Positions 1-9,260 of a stretch of DNA of 64,000 nt are shown here, one piece after another. The position numbers and the translations under genes were made by a program. The DNA lies in contig NZ_KL370762.1 of NCBI RefSeq assembly GCF_000701265.1, positions 34,223 through 98,222 of the forward strand. Direction: 5' to 3'. The notes beneath the pieces are model-generated. The model searched no databases. It was not told where the DNA came from and saw only the letters and a list, made by a program, of their open reading frames with translations. This DNA is from Legionella wadsworthii DSM 21896 = ATCC 33877 (GTDB taxonomy: Bacteria > Pseudomonadota > Gammaproteobacteria > Legionellales > Legionellaceae). The stretch's first letter is position 1. Each line of letters opens with the position of its first letter.

Positions 1-20
1 CGGACGAGCCGCGGGACGTA
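1..20 (+). repeat. Dispersed GC-rich palindrome, copy 1 (truncated by window edge)
   Basis: The right-hand part of the hairpin repeat found seven more times in this window: an ACGAG loop followed by CCGCGGGACGT. The left arm lies outside the window. It is in the same orientation as the copies at 193, 15761, 26138 and 33083. Confidence 0.7.
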
Positions 21-29
21 GCATTTTTT

Positions 30-150
30 ACCTCAGGCGTCCACGGTACTCTTCTTAACTCCGACGTCCGCAGTACTCTTCTTAACTCCGACGTTCCTGC
101 GGCACTTCTTACCTCCGACGTTCCGCAGTACTCTTCATAACTCCGACGTT
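30..150. repeat. Short tandem array, about 4.5 units of 27-28 bp
   Basis: Units begin near 30, 58, 85, 112 and 140. Each has the pattern ACTCCGACGTTCCGCAG followed by a TACTCTTCTTA tail, with point differences and one or two length changes. The last unit runs directly into the complete palindrome at 146-172, so the array ends with the hairpin. No open reading frame of note crosses it. The rest of the stretch up to 285 holds two palindrome copies and no visible gene. Confidence 0.8.
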
Positions 151-172
151 CCGCGGCTTGTCCGCGGAATCC
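146..172 (-). repeat. Dispersed GC-rich palindrome, copy 2
   Basis: ACGTTCCGCGG, loop CTTGT, then CCGCGGAATCC. Stem arms are TTCCGCGG and CCGCGGAA. The outer two pairs are T-A here where other copies have T-A/C-G or C-G/C-G, so both arms changed together. Orientation is opposite to the copies at 1 and 193. Confidence 0.85.
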
Positions 173-192
173 ACTAAACCTCCTACTCTACT

Positions 193-219
193 GGATCCCG
201 CGGACGAGCTGCGGGACGT
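193..219 (+). repeat. Dispersed GC-rich palindrome, copy 3
   Basis: GGATCCCGCGG, loop ACGAG, then CTGCGGGACGT. The right arm has one mismatch (CTGCGGG for CCGCGGG). It forms an inverted pair with copy 2, about 20 bp away. Confidence 0.85.
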
Positions 220-285
220 AGTATCAAGTGGGTATCGGAAAGCACAATGAAGGCTTTTGGGCTAGACAATAAAACTATCAATAGC

Positions 286-3200
286 TTATTCGAGAGGCGT
301 AAAAAATTGTTCGATATCCTCTTCACTCAATGTCATCGCCGTTGCGGAATCAGCAGACAATATCCCTTCCACTAATTGCCTTTTTCTTTCTTGCATGCCG
401 AGAATGGCTTCTTCGACAGTACCTGAAGTAATCAGTTTATAGACAAATACTGGATTTTCTTGTCCTATCCGATGAGTCCGATCGGTTGCTTGATCTTCCA
501 CTGCGGGATTCCACCAAGGGTCATAATGTATTACGGTATCTGCGCGGGTTAAATTGAGCCCTGTTCCCCCTGCTTTCAAACTAATAAGAAAGATTGGAGT
601 GTTCCCTTCTTGAAATTTTTCCACAAGGGCTTGACGGTGCATCGTTTGGCCCGTTAATTTCAGATAGGTATAATGTCTTCGCTGTAATTCTTCTTCAATT
701 AATTGCAACATGGAGGTAAATTGAGAAAAGACTAAAACCCTTCTTCCCTCTCCTACTAAATTATCCAACAAATCCATTAACGTTTCGAGTTTTGCTGAGC
801 TTCCTTGTGCAAGAGTTGCTTCTGGCAAAGACAATAAGCGGGGATCACAACACACTTGACGCAGTTTCAATAACGCATCTAACAGAAGAATATGGCTCTT
901 CCCTAACCCTTGTCTTGCAATTGCATCACGAACCTTTTTTTCCATACTCATTCGAATGGCTTCGTATAAATCGCGTTGAGCTCCTGTTATTTCTATAGTA
1001 CGTGTTATTTCCGTTTTAGGGGGCAATTCCCGCGCAACTTGATTCTTGGTTCTTCTCAATATAAATGGTTGCACCCTTTTGATGAGCATTTCCCGTCTTT
1101 TCACATCGGCATGTTTCTCAATTGGCGTTCTAAACCAAAGCCTAAATTGTTTTGCATCACCCAGCAATCCGGGCATTAAAAAGTGGAACAGAGACCATAA
1201 TTCTCCTAAATGATTCTCCAAAGGGGTTCCCGTAAGACATAATCGGTGGGTAGCAATTAATTGTTGAATGATTTGTGTCGTTTTGGTTCGAGCATTTTTA
1301 ATAAATTGAGCTTCATCCAAAATTAAATAATAAAAAGGATAAGTGACAAACTTGTCTTTATCCCGATGAATTAAGCCATAGGTAGAAACAACGAGATCAT
1401 AATCATCAAAATTATCTTGATGCCTCTCCGAACCATGATAAATCAAAACTTTTAGATCAGGAGTAAAACGTTTCGCTTCCGCGGCCCAGTTTCCTACAAG
1501 GCTGGTAGGGGCAACAATCAAAGTAGCTGTTTGAGTACGGCCTTGTTCTTTTTCATATTGTAAATGCGCCAAAGTTTGTACGGTTTTACCTAAGCCCATA
1601 TCATCAGCTAAAATGCCGCTAAAATGAGTGGTCCTCAAAAATTGTAACCAATTTAATCCACTGCGTTGATAATCCCGTAAGTGAGTCTTTAACCCATCAG
1701 GTTGTGGTACTTCAGGGATATGGGTTAATTGGGCTAAACTCTTTATCTGATCTCTTAAATGTTCAGCACCTTGCCAACGTGTTTTGGTCGCCTTAATTGC
1801 TAATTCAGCTTCACGCATCAAGATAAATTGATATTTATTCATTTGCACCGGTTGGTTTTCATCAAAATGACGCAAACCAAATTGGAGTAATACGCGAACT
1901 AATGGTTTAATCCTTCCCATTTCTAGTTGCAATGCGCGTCCTTGGTGCAAAGGCAATTTAATCAATTGAGAATCAGGGAGACTATCCAATTCATTACCCG
2001 TATAACGGTGTATTAAATCAGCCACTAATGGCACAATACTTACTGGCTTCCCCTCAACTAAAATTCCCAATTGGTATGAGAAAAAATCTGTTGTATTTTC
2101 CTGAAGCTCAGAATACCATTCGACCTCATCAGCATGAAGAACTTCCTGATAGATAGAGCTATCCACTTCCACCTGCCAACCGCGGCTTTGTAACTCAGGA
2201 ACTAACTGATTATGAAGAAACTCCAGATCAGCGAAAACATTCATATTCTGTAAAATAAAATCAGCTTTTTTTACTTTTTCCCATTGCTCATTCTCCCAAG
2301 CTCTTGGAACTCTTAATTCGAGTAGTTCCTGCACTTCATTCCATTTTGTTTTTTCAAATTCTTTATTACGTGGATATTGAAGTAACATTTCTTTATCTTG
2401 GCAAACTACAGCATGGCAGGGATCAGAACCAGGAATCACCAAACCTGCATAATTAAACAGGATTCGTGCAGTAATCAATTCGTGCAGTTCCTCTTCCGAA
2501 TCAAATACTAACGGAGACTCCTCCTTCATTTCACCAATGGAATCTATAACAAGAACTGGTATGGGCATTATCTGATGCCTTTCACTTTTTTCAAAAACCT
2601 TGGGCACGGGAAACTCAGGACAGGTCTTCGCCATTTTTTGAGCAAGCAGGGTCGCCTGATCTATTGGTATAGGCGGTGCTTCTAGTAAATAACCCAATTG
2701 TTTCATAGGATAAGGGGTTATAAGACGCCCTACTTCCAGACCATCAAAATACCAACTCTCATCCAAGAGCAAGGGATCCAGGGCTTGGCCTTCATGAATT
2801 AATAACAAATTTTGGCATCCATTAAGAGATAACACCCATTCACATATAGCTTGAATGGGCTTTCCTAGCCTAATCGGATCCTGCTGATTTTGAATAAAAA
2901 AGGCTCTTCCGGTGTTAATCATTCGTTCAAGTAATTCACTATTACGAATGAATAAGGTATCAAACCAACCAGAGACACCACATTTAAACAAAAGTAAAGC
3001 GACCAGCTCATTATCATCACCCATAAAGTGCTGCTTTTTCGATTCAGAAAGGCTATTAAACGGAATCATTTTTCCATAGCCTCCACGTTTTAATTTTTTA
3101 GCCAAAGCTAATTGAACCGCCACCCGATGCTCATATCCATCGAGTCTGATTTCTAATAGATAGACCAAATGATGTGTTGCATCAGGTGCTTTCACGGTTG

Positions 3201-3555
3201 CAGCTTCCTGAGCACGTAAATTTTTCAACCAACTATCAAGCCGTTTGTCTAACTTGGTATTTGAAAAAGAAGGTGAGCTGACTTTTTCTCTATCACGGAG
3301 CGCAAAAAGACATGCTGCGGCATGTTTGCAATTATATTGATAAGGACAGGTGCAATTCGCTAGCTTCTGAGGCCAAGCTTTAAGATCCATATAAACATCA
3401 TAAATTTGATTGGCACTGCCTTTTACTCGTCCCTTCAATAATCCGTCACTAAATCGAATATTGAGCACATGCCCATTTTCAAAATATTCTTGACCTCGCA
3501 ATAATATTTTAGCCTCAAAGACTTCTGGCATTTTGGAGAGTGCTTCATTTAACAT
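286..3555 (-). CDS. SWIM zinc-finger SNF2-family DEAD/DEAH-like helicase
   Basis: A 1089-residue cytoplasmic ATP-dependent DNA translocase of the SNF2/Rad54 superfamily. An N-terminal SWIM zinc finger has C68, C70, C76 and H78 (CTC..CKH). The SNF2 ATPase core carries Walker A DDMGLGKT at residues 651-658 and the DEAQ box at 747-750. The C-terminal helicase lobe has the DPWWNPAVEDQATDRTHRIGQ-type motif VI. The middle of about 500 residues is less conserved. Family knowledge supports nucleic-acid remodelling, for example at RNA polymerase or repair sites, but the exact role is unknown. The gene diverges from nadE across a 260-bp region holding an inverted-repeat element. Its 3' end lies just beside the repeat cluster at 1-219. 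Confidence 0.9.
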   Translation of the reverse strand: MLNEALSKMPEVFEAKILLRGQEYFENGHVLNIRFSDGLLKGRVKGSANQIYDVYMDLKAWPQKLANCTCPYQYNCKHAAACLFALRDREKVSSPSFSNTKLDKRLDSWLKNLRAQEAATVKAPDATHHLVYLLEIRLDGYEHRVAVQLALAKKLKRGGYGKMIPFNSLSESKKQHFMGDDNELVALLLFKCGVSGWFDTLFIRNSELLERMINTGRAFFIQNQQDPIRLGKPIQAICEWVLSLNGCQNLLLIHEGQALDPLLLDESWYFDGLEVGRLITPYPMKQLGYLLEAPPIPIDQATLLAQKMAKTCPEFPVPKVFEKSERHQIMPIPVLVIDSIGEMKEESPLVFDSEEELHELITARILFNYAGLVIPGSDPCHAVVCQDKEMLLQYPRNKEFEKTKWNEVQELLELRVPRAWENEQWEKVKKADFILQNMNVFADLEFLHNQLVPELQSRGWQVEVDSSIYQEVLHADEVEWYSELQENTTDFFSYQLGILVEGKPVSIVPLVADLIHRYTGNELDSLPDSQLIKLPLHQGRALQLEMGRIKPLVRVLLQFGLRHFDENQPVQMNKYQFILMREAELAIKATKTRWQGAEHLRDQIKSLAQLTHIPEVPQPDGLKTHLRDYQRSGLNWLQFLRTTHFSGILADDMGLGKTVQTLAHLQYEKEQGRTQTATLIVAPTSLVGNWAAEAKRFTPDLKVLIYHGSERHQDNFDDYDLVVSTYGLIHRDKDKFVTYPFYYLILDEAQFIKNARTKTTQIIQQLIATHRLCLTGTPLENHLGELWSLFHFLMPGLLGDAKQFRLWFRTPIEKHADVKRREMLIKRVQPFILRRTKNQVARELPPKTEITRTIEITGAQRDLYEAIRMSMEKKVRDAIARQGLGKSHILLLDALLKLRQVCCDPRLLSLPEATLAQGSSAKLETLMDLLDNLVGEGRRVLVFSQFTSMLQLIEEELQRRHYTYLKLTGQTMHRQALVEKFQEGNTPIFLISLKAGGTGLNLTRADTVIHYDPWWNPAVEDQATDRTHRIGQENPVFVYKLITSGTVEEAILGMQERKRQLVEGILSADSATAMTLSEEDIEQFFTPLE

Positions 3556-3662
3556 TTTGGGCGTCTTTTACTGGACAAAGGATCTATTTTAGTCAATTTT
3601 TAAATTAATTAACAATTTTATCTTAATAAATAATTGTTCGTATGAGTGCTCTGTTGGTATAT

Positions 3663-3762
3663 TAGTTCAAAATGATGGAATTTTAGGTGCCATACGGCCT
3701 ATGCGTATGTCATACATAGACATGCAGGTTGGCATATTTTAAATCCTCATCATTTTGAACTA
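3663..3762. repeat. 100-bp element bounded by a perfect 15-bp inverted repeat
   Basis: TAGTTCAAAATGATG at 3663-3677 is the exact reverse complement of CATCATTTTGAACTA at 3748-3762. Nested inside are TGCCA (3688-3692) with TGGCA (3730-3734) and a central GTATG-T-CATAC (3705-3715). The whole could fold into one long interrupted hairpin. It sits between the divergent helicase and nadE genes. It could be a miniature transposable element or a paired operator; nothing else of the kind was seen in the window. Confidence 0.75.
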
Positions 3763-3817
3763 CTACAGTCAATAAGACCCTGTTTATCTCATTTTGAATC
3801 TTTTTAGAGTATATACC

Positions 3818-5416
3818 ATGCAAAAAAACCTTACTGTACTTATGGCACAAATTAATCCCACAGTAGGTGCATTAGCATCCAACAGGGATAAAATCATTGA
3901 GGTTATAAAAAACAAACAAACAGATCATAATATTATAGTTTTCCCTGAACTGGCCTTGACCGGTTACCCCCCTGAAGATTTGCTTTTTCGTAAGGAGTTT
4001 CAATACGCAATAGACGAACATATAAAACAAATACAAGCGGTAACCAAGGATTGTTACGTCCTGGTTGGACATCCCAGCACTGATAAAGGAAAACTATATA
4101 ATACAGTCAGCGTTTTTTATCAGGGGGAAAAGGTTTCAGAATATCACAAACAAAACTTACCAAATTATCAAATTTTTGATGAAGCAAGGTATTTTACTCC
4201 TGGTGAAAAAATCCCTTGTATTCTCAATATCAATGAATATCAGGTAGGCATCATTATTTGTGAAGATTTATGGACCCCTGGCCCTGCAGAAGACTTAATT
4301 GAGAAAGGAGTATCGGTATTACTAGTATTAAACGCTTCTCCATTTGATACCAGTAAATATCAAAAAAGGGAAGCACTGCTGGAATCCTATGCGAAACGTG
4401 GAGTATGCATCATCTATGTGAATCAAATCGGAGGACAGGATGAACTGTTGTTTGATGGTCAATCTTTAGCCATGGATTCACAGGGTAAAATTTGTGCACG
4501 TTCCCCGGCATTTAAAGAGGATTTACATACCATTTCAATTCAAGGCAACCTGCTGGAAGGTGAAGTTACCCCCCTTCTCAATTTTGAGCCATTAATTTAT
4601 GAAGCTTTACTATGCGGCACGCGGGATTATGTGAATAAGAATCATTTTCCAGGGGTTTTAATTGGATTATCAGGAGGAATAGATTCTGCATTGACTTTAG
4701 CGATTGCTGTAGATGCTTTAGGCGCTCATCGGGTTCATGCTGTACTTATGCCTTCTCGTTACACCGCGACGATGAGTAATGAGGATGCTTTAATCCAAAT
4801 TGATAGATTAAAAGTATCACATTCCACGTTATCGATTGAACCTGCATTTAATGCGTTAATGACCACTCTGGAACCGGAATTTTCAGGACTGGCCCCTGAT
4901 ACCACTGAAGAAAACATTCAAGCGCGGATTCGGGGTTTATTGATCATGGCTCTCTCGAATAAAACAGGTAAAATGGTACTTACAACATCCAATAAAAGTG
5001 AAGCTGCTGTTGGGTATGCTACTTTATACGGAGACATGGCGGGGGGATTTTCGGTTTTAAAGGATGTGCTTAAAACCCAAGTTTATGCTTTGGCGAGATA
5101 TCGCAACAGCCTTTCGGAAATTATACCTAAACGGGTTTTAACCCGTGCCCCATCCGCTGAATTAAGAGCCAATCAGACTGACCAGGACAGTTTACCTGAT
5201 TATTCTACATTAGATTCCATCATTCTTGCTTATATGGAAAAAAATTTAACTCCCGCAGAAATCATTCAGCAAGGTTTTGATCCAGAAACCGTCGCAAGAG
5301 TGGTTCATCTGATTAAACGTAATGAATACAAACGGCGTCAATCTTCTCCAGGTATTAAAATAAGTACCATGGCTTTTGGAAGAGATTGGCGTTACCCGAT
5401 TACTAATGGTTTCTAA
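3818..5416 (+). CDS. nadE: Glutamine-dependent NAD+ synthetase
   Basis: Makes NAD+ from deamido-NAD+, ATP and glutamine-derived ammonia, in the cytoplasm. From the ATG at 3818 it has 532 residues. The N-terminal nitrilase-type glutaminase carries the catalytic triad E44 (FPELALTGYP), K111 (YHKQNLP) and C148 (IICEDLW). The C-terminal synthetase domain has the P-loop SGGIDS at 285-290. An upstream in-frame TTG at 3794 would add eight residues, but the family normally begins right at the nitrilase strand, so I chose the ATG. It stands alone on the plus strand and is followed by a strong hairpin at 5448-5488. Confidence 0.93.
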   Translation: MQKNLTVLMAQINPTVGALASNRDKIIEVIKNKQTDHNIIVFPELALTGYPPEDLLFRKEFQYAIDEHIKQIQAVTKDCYVLVGHPSTDKGKLYNTVSVFYQGEKVSEYHKQNLPNYQIFDEARYFTPGEKIPCILNINEYQVGIIICEDLWTPGPAEDLIEKGVSVLLVLNASPFDTSKYQKREALLESYAKRGVCIIYVNQIGGQDELLFDGQSLAMDSQGKICARSPAFKEDLHTISIQGNLLEGEVTPLLNFEPLIYEALLCGTRDYVNKNHFPGVLIGLSGGIDSALTLAIAVDALGAHRVHAVLMPSRYTATMSNEDALIQIDRLKVSHSTLSIEPAFNALMTTLEPEFSGLAPDTTEENIQARIRGLLIMALSNKTGKMVLTTSNKSEAAVGYATLYGDMAGGFSVLKDVLKTQVYALARYRNSLSEIIPKRVLTRAPSAELRANQTDQDSLPDYSTLDSIILAYMEKNLTPAEIIQQGFDPETVARVVHLIKRNEYKRRQSSPGIKISTMAFGRDWRYPITNGF

Positions 5417-5447
5417 AGCTTTGATCTGGCTTAGAGCGTAATTATTT

Positions 5448-5488
5448 CCAACTTCCTGTCTCCTATTTGATAGGGTAAAGGAAGTTGG
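5448..5488. terminator. Nested hairpin after nadE, probable bidirectional terminator
   Basis: CCAACTTCC (5448-5456) pairs with GGAAGTTGG (5480-5488). Inside it CCTAT (5462-5466) pairs with ATAGG (5470-5474) around a TTG loop. It lies between the convergent nadE and the gene ending at 5521. No long T-run follows, so intrinsic termination is likely but not certain. Confidence 0.6.
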
Positions 5489-5520
5489 TAAAGCCTCCTA
5501 AAAGATTGGGCTACATCAAG

Positions 5521-6957
5521 TTAGGACATTGAATTTTGGCCCATCGCTGGAGTGTCACTTAACTCCATGCTGCTCTTATCCATTTTTTGATGCTCTTGCC
5601 AAAAAACAGGTAATTGTGATAGTGCTGAATATCGTGTTTGATCTAGTTTTTTGGGCGCATTTTTTTCCTGAGCAGTTTTAACCCCAATTTCCTGGTTAAT
5701 GGTAGCTTTCTCACCTGTCTGACTTACAAATCGCTCTTTCATGTGTTGCTCTATCTTTTCAAAACGTTTTAAATTTAATTTACCTACACTGGAGTCAATT
5801 GTATGCGCTTCATCAGCCGTTCTCTGGTGTGGTTTCTCTTTTTTTTGAAACACATGAGCTAACATACTATTCATTTTTGTTAATTTAGAAGTAGCGATGG
5901 ATTGCGCAGTTTTTACTTGCAGCAATTGGGATTTAAATTGCAGAATATTGGCTTCATTTAAAGGATTTGGATGATCAGACAACCAAGATTCTAATTTCGG
6001 ATGATCTATCCACGAAATTTGGTTGGGGACACCCATGCTATTAAACCACCAAAGACTTGCATCATTTTGTGTACGGCGTAACACGAATGTTGAAGTGACG
6101 CCACTTTCTAAAAGTTCTTCATTACTCAATGCCGTATGTGTTTTTGGATCTTCAGGATTGATAAGTAACTGGACCTTAACTAAATATTGTTCTCTCGCCT
6201 TGAGACATTCTCTTTTAACTTGTCTTAGATGGACTGAGTTTAATTTTTCAACATCCGGATTGTCTAGAGATCCCAATTTCTGCACCAACTCATCACCTGA
6301 ATTAAGTGGATAGATTTCACCGGTTACGTCTACCCAGGATAGATGCCATTGTTTCTCTTCATAAGTTAAAGAAAAGACAATTTTTTCATTTGATTTTATC
6401 TGATATTTTTTGGCTTCCGATAGATTATTAAAAACCAACACATTTTCGACAAGTTGACGTGCATTTTGGCGTGCTACTTGGCGTTCTAATTCTCTACTTT
6501 TAATATCTTCCAACGTCGATTTATATTGAGTCATAAAGCTGTTAATCTGTAGGATAACTTGTTCCTTGAGCTCCATAACAAAAGTATGAATCAGCTGTTC
6601 TTCCAAAGGTTGATAATCAGGAACTGCATCGATTAATTCAAGAAAGAGGTAATAATTGTATGAGCCAACTTTCCACTCTCCTTCACTAATCATCAGTTTG
6701 AATTCTTGCAATCGCGTATACGCATCTGGAAAATTTTCCATAACATTGATTGACTGCTCAACTTTTTCGCCGCGAGTTCTGGTGTATTGATAGAACCACC
6801 CTGTTATCCATGATTTTACAGGTTGCTCATATTTTTTCTCTGCGCGTCGAGCTATTGCAACTATCTTTTTTCGTCCCTCTTCAGATTCATTTGCAATAAT
6901 GCTTAATACTTGTTCCACAAATTCTTTAGACACTTCTAATGGCTTTTTTTTCGGCAT
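5521..6957 (-). CDS. Unknown Lys/Glu-rich cytoplasmic protein; possible secreted effector
   Basis: I do not recognise this 478-residue protein. It has no signal peptide or membrane segment. It is highly charged and mostly helical in appearance, with a Lys/Glu-rich N-terminus and a low-complexity polar tail ending DTPAMGQNSMS. I prefer the ATG at 6957 to the one at 6978 because AGGAG (minus strand, 6968-6972) precedes the former, while nothing like a ribosome site precedes the latter. It stands alone between nadE and a 500-bp gap. Large orphan proteins of this type in Legionella are often Dot/Icm substrates, but that is only inference here. Confidence 0.75.
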   Translation of the reverse strand: MPKKKPLEVSKEFVEQVLSIIANESEEGRKKIVAIARRAEKKYEQPVKSWITGWFYQYTRTRGEKVEQSINVMENFPDAYTRLQEFKLMISEGEWKVGSYNYYLFLELIDAVPDYQPLEEQLIHTFVMELKEQVILQINSFMTQYKSTLEDIKSRELERQVARQNARQLVENVLVFNNLSEAKKYQIKSNEKIVFSLTYEEKQWHLSWVDVTGEIYPLNSGDELVQKLGSLDNPDVEKLNSVHLRQVKRECLKAREQYLVKVQLLINPEDPKTHTALSNEELLESGVTSTFVLRRTQNDASLWWFNSMGVPNQISWIDHPKLESWLSDHPNPLNEANILQFKSQLLQVKTAQSIATSKLTKMNSMLAHVFQKKEKPHQRTADEAHTIDSSVGKLNLKRFEKIEQHMKERFVSQTGEKATINQEIGVKTAQEKNAPKKLDQTRYSALSQLPVFWQEHQKMDKSSMELSDTPAMGQNSMS

Positions 6958-7475
6958 TTTTTGAAACTCCTTTTTCATGATGCAAAATCATCATTACATT
7001 AATGTTTATTTTATACAAGCAGAAAATTATTAAGCTAAATTGTTCGCATGAGTATAGGCCTGTAAATTTTTCTACATCATGGAAAGCTATAATTATGAGA
7101 CTATAATAATTATCTTTTGACCAAATATTATTCCATTTTTAAATGGTTAGCTTGCTTCTTCTTCCTAGAAAAACATTGGGATTTTCATTTTTATCGTCTG
7201 CATTAAATAGAAGCATTACCTTTGCGTCTATATTTTTTTAAATTATTTTGAGAACAGTCGCTGCAAAAAATCTTATGAAAGCTAACCCTGAGAAGTATAG
7301 ACTTGAATTCAAATTATGCCATAAATAGCAGTTTCTCGCGATTAGGATTAACGATCCATTTATGAGCAAAATTTACATCCATTTCTCTCTTTCCCAAAAT
7401 ATCTTTATGGAGGCTTGCAAAATTAAAGTAACGAGTTAACATGATTCGACAAAAAAATAATAAAAAAGGGATGTT
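6958..7475. other. Gene-free gap of about 500 bp
   Basis: Very AT-rich sequence between the divergent starts of the orphan protein and the beta-barrel gene. I see no RNA gene, repeat or convincing coding frame. It presumably holds both promoters; several TATAAT-like stretches exist near 7090-7110, but none has a good -35 partner. Confidence 0.5.
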
Positions 7476-8117
7476 ATGAAATTCGCATTTTTTTCAGTCA
7501 GTTTTTTAGCTAGTAGTATTGCTGCGGCAGCTACTCCAGTCAATGGGTGGTATTCCAGTATATTTGGAGGATATGCCCATTTAAATGGAAATGTATCAAC
7601 CACTGTTTTAGGGTTACATTTTGATGATGTAGATTATGAAGCAGGTTGGAACGCTGGGTTAAGGCTTGGCTACCAATGTAGTCCAATGCGCTATGAATTG
7701 GAATACACTTATATTAGAGCAAATACCCAAAACTTTACTATAGATGATATCGATCAAATAGGTGTTACGGGCAATACTTATGTCCATGCAGGAATGGCAA
7801 ACTTTTACTTTGATTTTGGTGATGGGCTCCTACCCACAATTTACCCTTTCATAGGTGCAGGCATTGGCTATGCTTATGTGAACACCTCATTAAAAAGCAC
7901 CGGTACACTTGCTGGGACACTCTTTGACGTAAACGAAGGGGCTCTTGCTTATCAAGGAACATTCGGCCTGACTTATAACTTCTCAGAAAACTGGGCCTTA
8001 AATGCTTCTTATCGTTATTTTGCAACGGCAAGTAACGATGACTTTGGAAGGACATTACAGACTTCACTGGGTAACGTGGGTGTTGTTTATCGTTTTGATT
8101 ACTCTACCTATAAATAA
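7476..8117 (+). CDS. Outer-membrane beta-barrel protein (opacity/OmpW-like size class)
   Basis: A 213-residue exported protein. A signal peptide ends near ASSIAAAA. Alternating hydrophobic/polar strands rich in Gly, Tyr and Phe follow (SIFGGYAH, LGYQCSP, FIGAGIGYAYV, NASYRYF). The C-terminal strand (GVVYRF) resembles a barrel-closing strand, but extends to DYSTYK instead of ending in aromatic Phe. The size fits an eight-stranded barrel. It is monocistronic and ends just before a perfect 11-bp hairpin. The ligand or role cannot be told from the sequence. Confidence 0.8.
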   Translation: MKFAFFSVSFLASSIAAAATPVNGWYSSIFGGYAHLNGNVSTTVLGLHFDDVDYEAGWNAGLRLGYQCSPMRYELEYTYIRANTQNFTIDDIDQIGVTGNTYVHAGMANFYFDFGDGLLPTIYPFIGAGIGYAYVNTSLKSTGTLAGTLFDVNEGALAYQGTFGLTYNFSENWALNASYRYFATASNDDFGRTLQTSLGNVGVVYRFDYSTYK

Positions 8118-8134
8118 TATTATTTATAAATCTG

Positions 8135-8165
8135 ATTAAGGTTGGTTTTAGTTCCCAACCTTAAT
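8135..8165. terminator. Bidirectional terminator hairpin
   Basis: ATTAAGGTTGG (8135-8145) pairs perfectly with CCAACCTTAAT (8155-8165) around a nine-base loop. It lies between the convergent beta-barrel gene and the perM-like gene. Confidence 0.75.
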
Positions 8166-8198
8166 TGGTTCATGTACTAACATAAATTTTTTTAGTGT

Positions 8199-9260
8199 TT
8201 AGGAATGATGAATTTTAGTATGATCTAAAACTTGCGGTTCTTGCCATAGTGTGACAAATAAAACCATCACTAAAGGCCCTACGAACAAACCCAGCAGACC
8301 TAACGTTTCCACTCCCCCCAATATACCAAAAAGTACAGCTAAAAATGGCAATTCAATGGCTCCACCAATCAAAGCGGGCTTCACAAAATGATCGGCCACA
8401 AACATCACCAGGGTACCCCAAACCAAAACTATGATTGCGCCTATCATACTGCCCAATGAAAACAGGATTATGGCGACAGTGATGAACACGATAGGGACAA
8501 CAAAGGGTATCATTGCCGCAAGCGCTGTAATAAAACCAACAAGTGTTGGTGCCGGGAAACCCACCAATCCATAACAAATACCCATGAGAATACCCACGCC
8601 TAAACCTACAACTATTGTTCCATTAACGGTAGCTCTTAAAGCTTTAGGAAGTCTGTCCGCATAGCGAAACCATCTTTTACCCAAACAATACTCCCCCACT
8701 TGGTAAATTTGCAGTATTAACCGATCGCCGTCCCGGTAAAAGAAAAATAAACTCAGTAAAGTAAAGCCTACCTGAACACTTCGATGCGCTAAATTTGAGC
8801 CGATTTGTTTCACATAATAGCTCGTTGGCGTTAACGATAAATGGACATTGGACAGAAGGCCTTTAATCATTCCTGGTTTTCCGATATGGTTATCCCAATA
8901 GATAACCAAATCATTTCCTAGAAAAGGAAAATCTTTTAAAAACTCAGGGGCAGCACCGCCTTGTTGATTTAAACCTTGTAAAAAATTAATGAATATTTGT
9001 AATTCTTTAATCAGTAAACTGAGTAACCAGCTTAATGGCAATAGAAACAAGAAGCCTATTAAAGTGGTAAAAAGTAGTGCAGATAAATTGTCTTTATTGA
9101 GAAAAAAATATCGCCATTTTTCATACAAAGGATAAGTTGCAATACAAATTATCGAAGCCCAAATTAAGGAAGGAACAAAACGATGAATTATAAACAAGCT
9201 TAAGGCTACAATGCCGATGGTCAAGCCCATACTGATGAGCTCTTTATGATTTTCATTCAT
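8199..9260 (-). CDS. AI-2E family (PerM-like) inner-membrane transporter
   Basis: A 353-residue polytopic membrane protein of the AI-2E exporter/PerM family, with about seven or eight hydrophobic segments. The Gly-rich C-terminal pair (GFPAPTLVGFITALAAMIPF and AVLFGILGGVETLGLLGLF region) is typical. Substrate is unknown in most members. The ATG at 9260 overlaps the TGA of pgpA (ATGA) and follows a GGAG, so translation is probably coupled. A GTG 15 bp upstream is a weaker alternative. It is the last gene of the glyA-nrdR-nusB-thiL-pgpA run. Confidence 0.88.
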   Translation of the reverse strand: MNENHKELISMGLTIGIVALSLFIIHRFVPSLIWASIICIATYPLYEKWRYFFLNKDNLSALLFTTLIGFLFLLPLSWLLSLLIKELQIFINFLQGLNQQGGAAPEFLKDFPFLGNDLVIYWDNHIGKPGMIKGLLSNVHLSLTPTSYYVKQIGSNLAHRSVQVGFTLLSLFFFYRDGDRLILQIYQVGEYCLGKRWFRYADRLPKALRATVNGTIVVGLGVGILMGICYGLVGFPAPTLVGFITALAAMIPFVVPIVFITVAIILFSLGSMIGAIIVLVWGTLVMFVADHFVKPALIGGAIELPFLAVLFGILGGVETLGLLGLFVGPLVMVLFVTLWQEPQVLDHTKIHHS

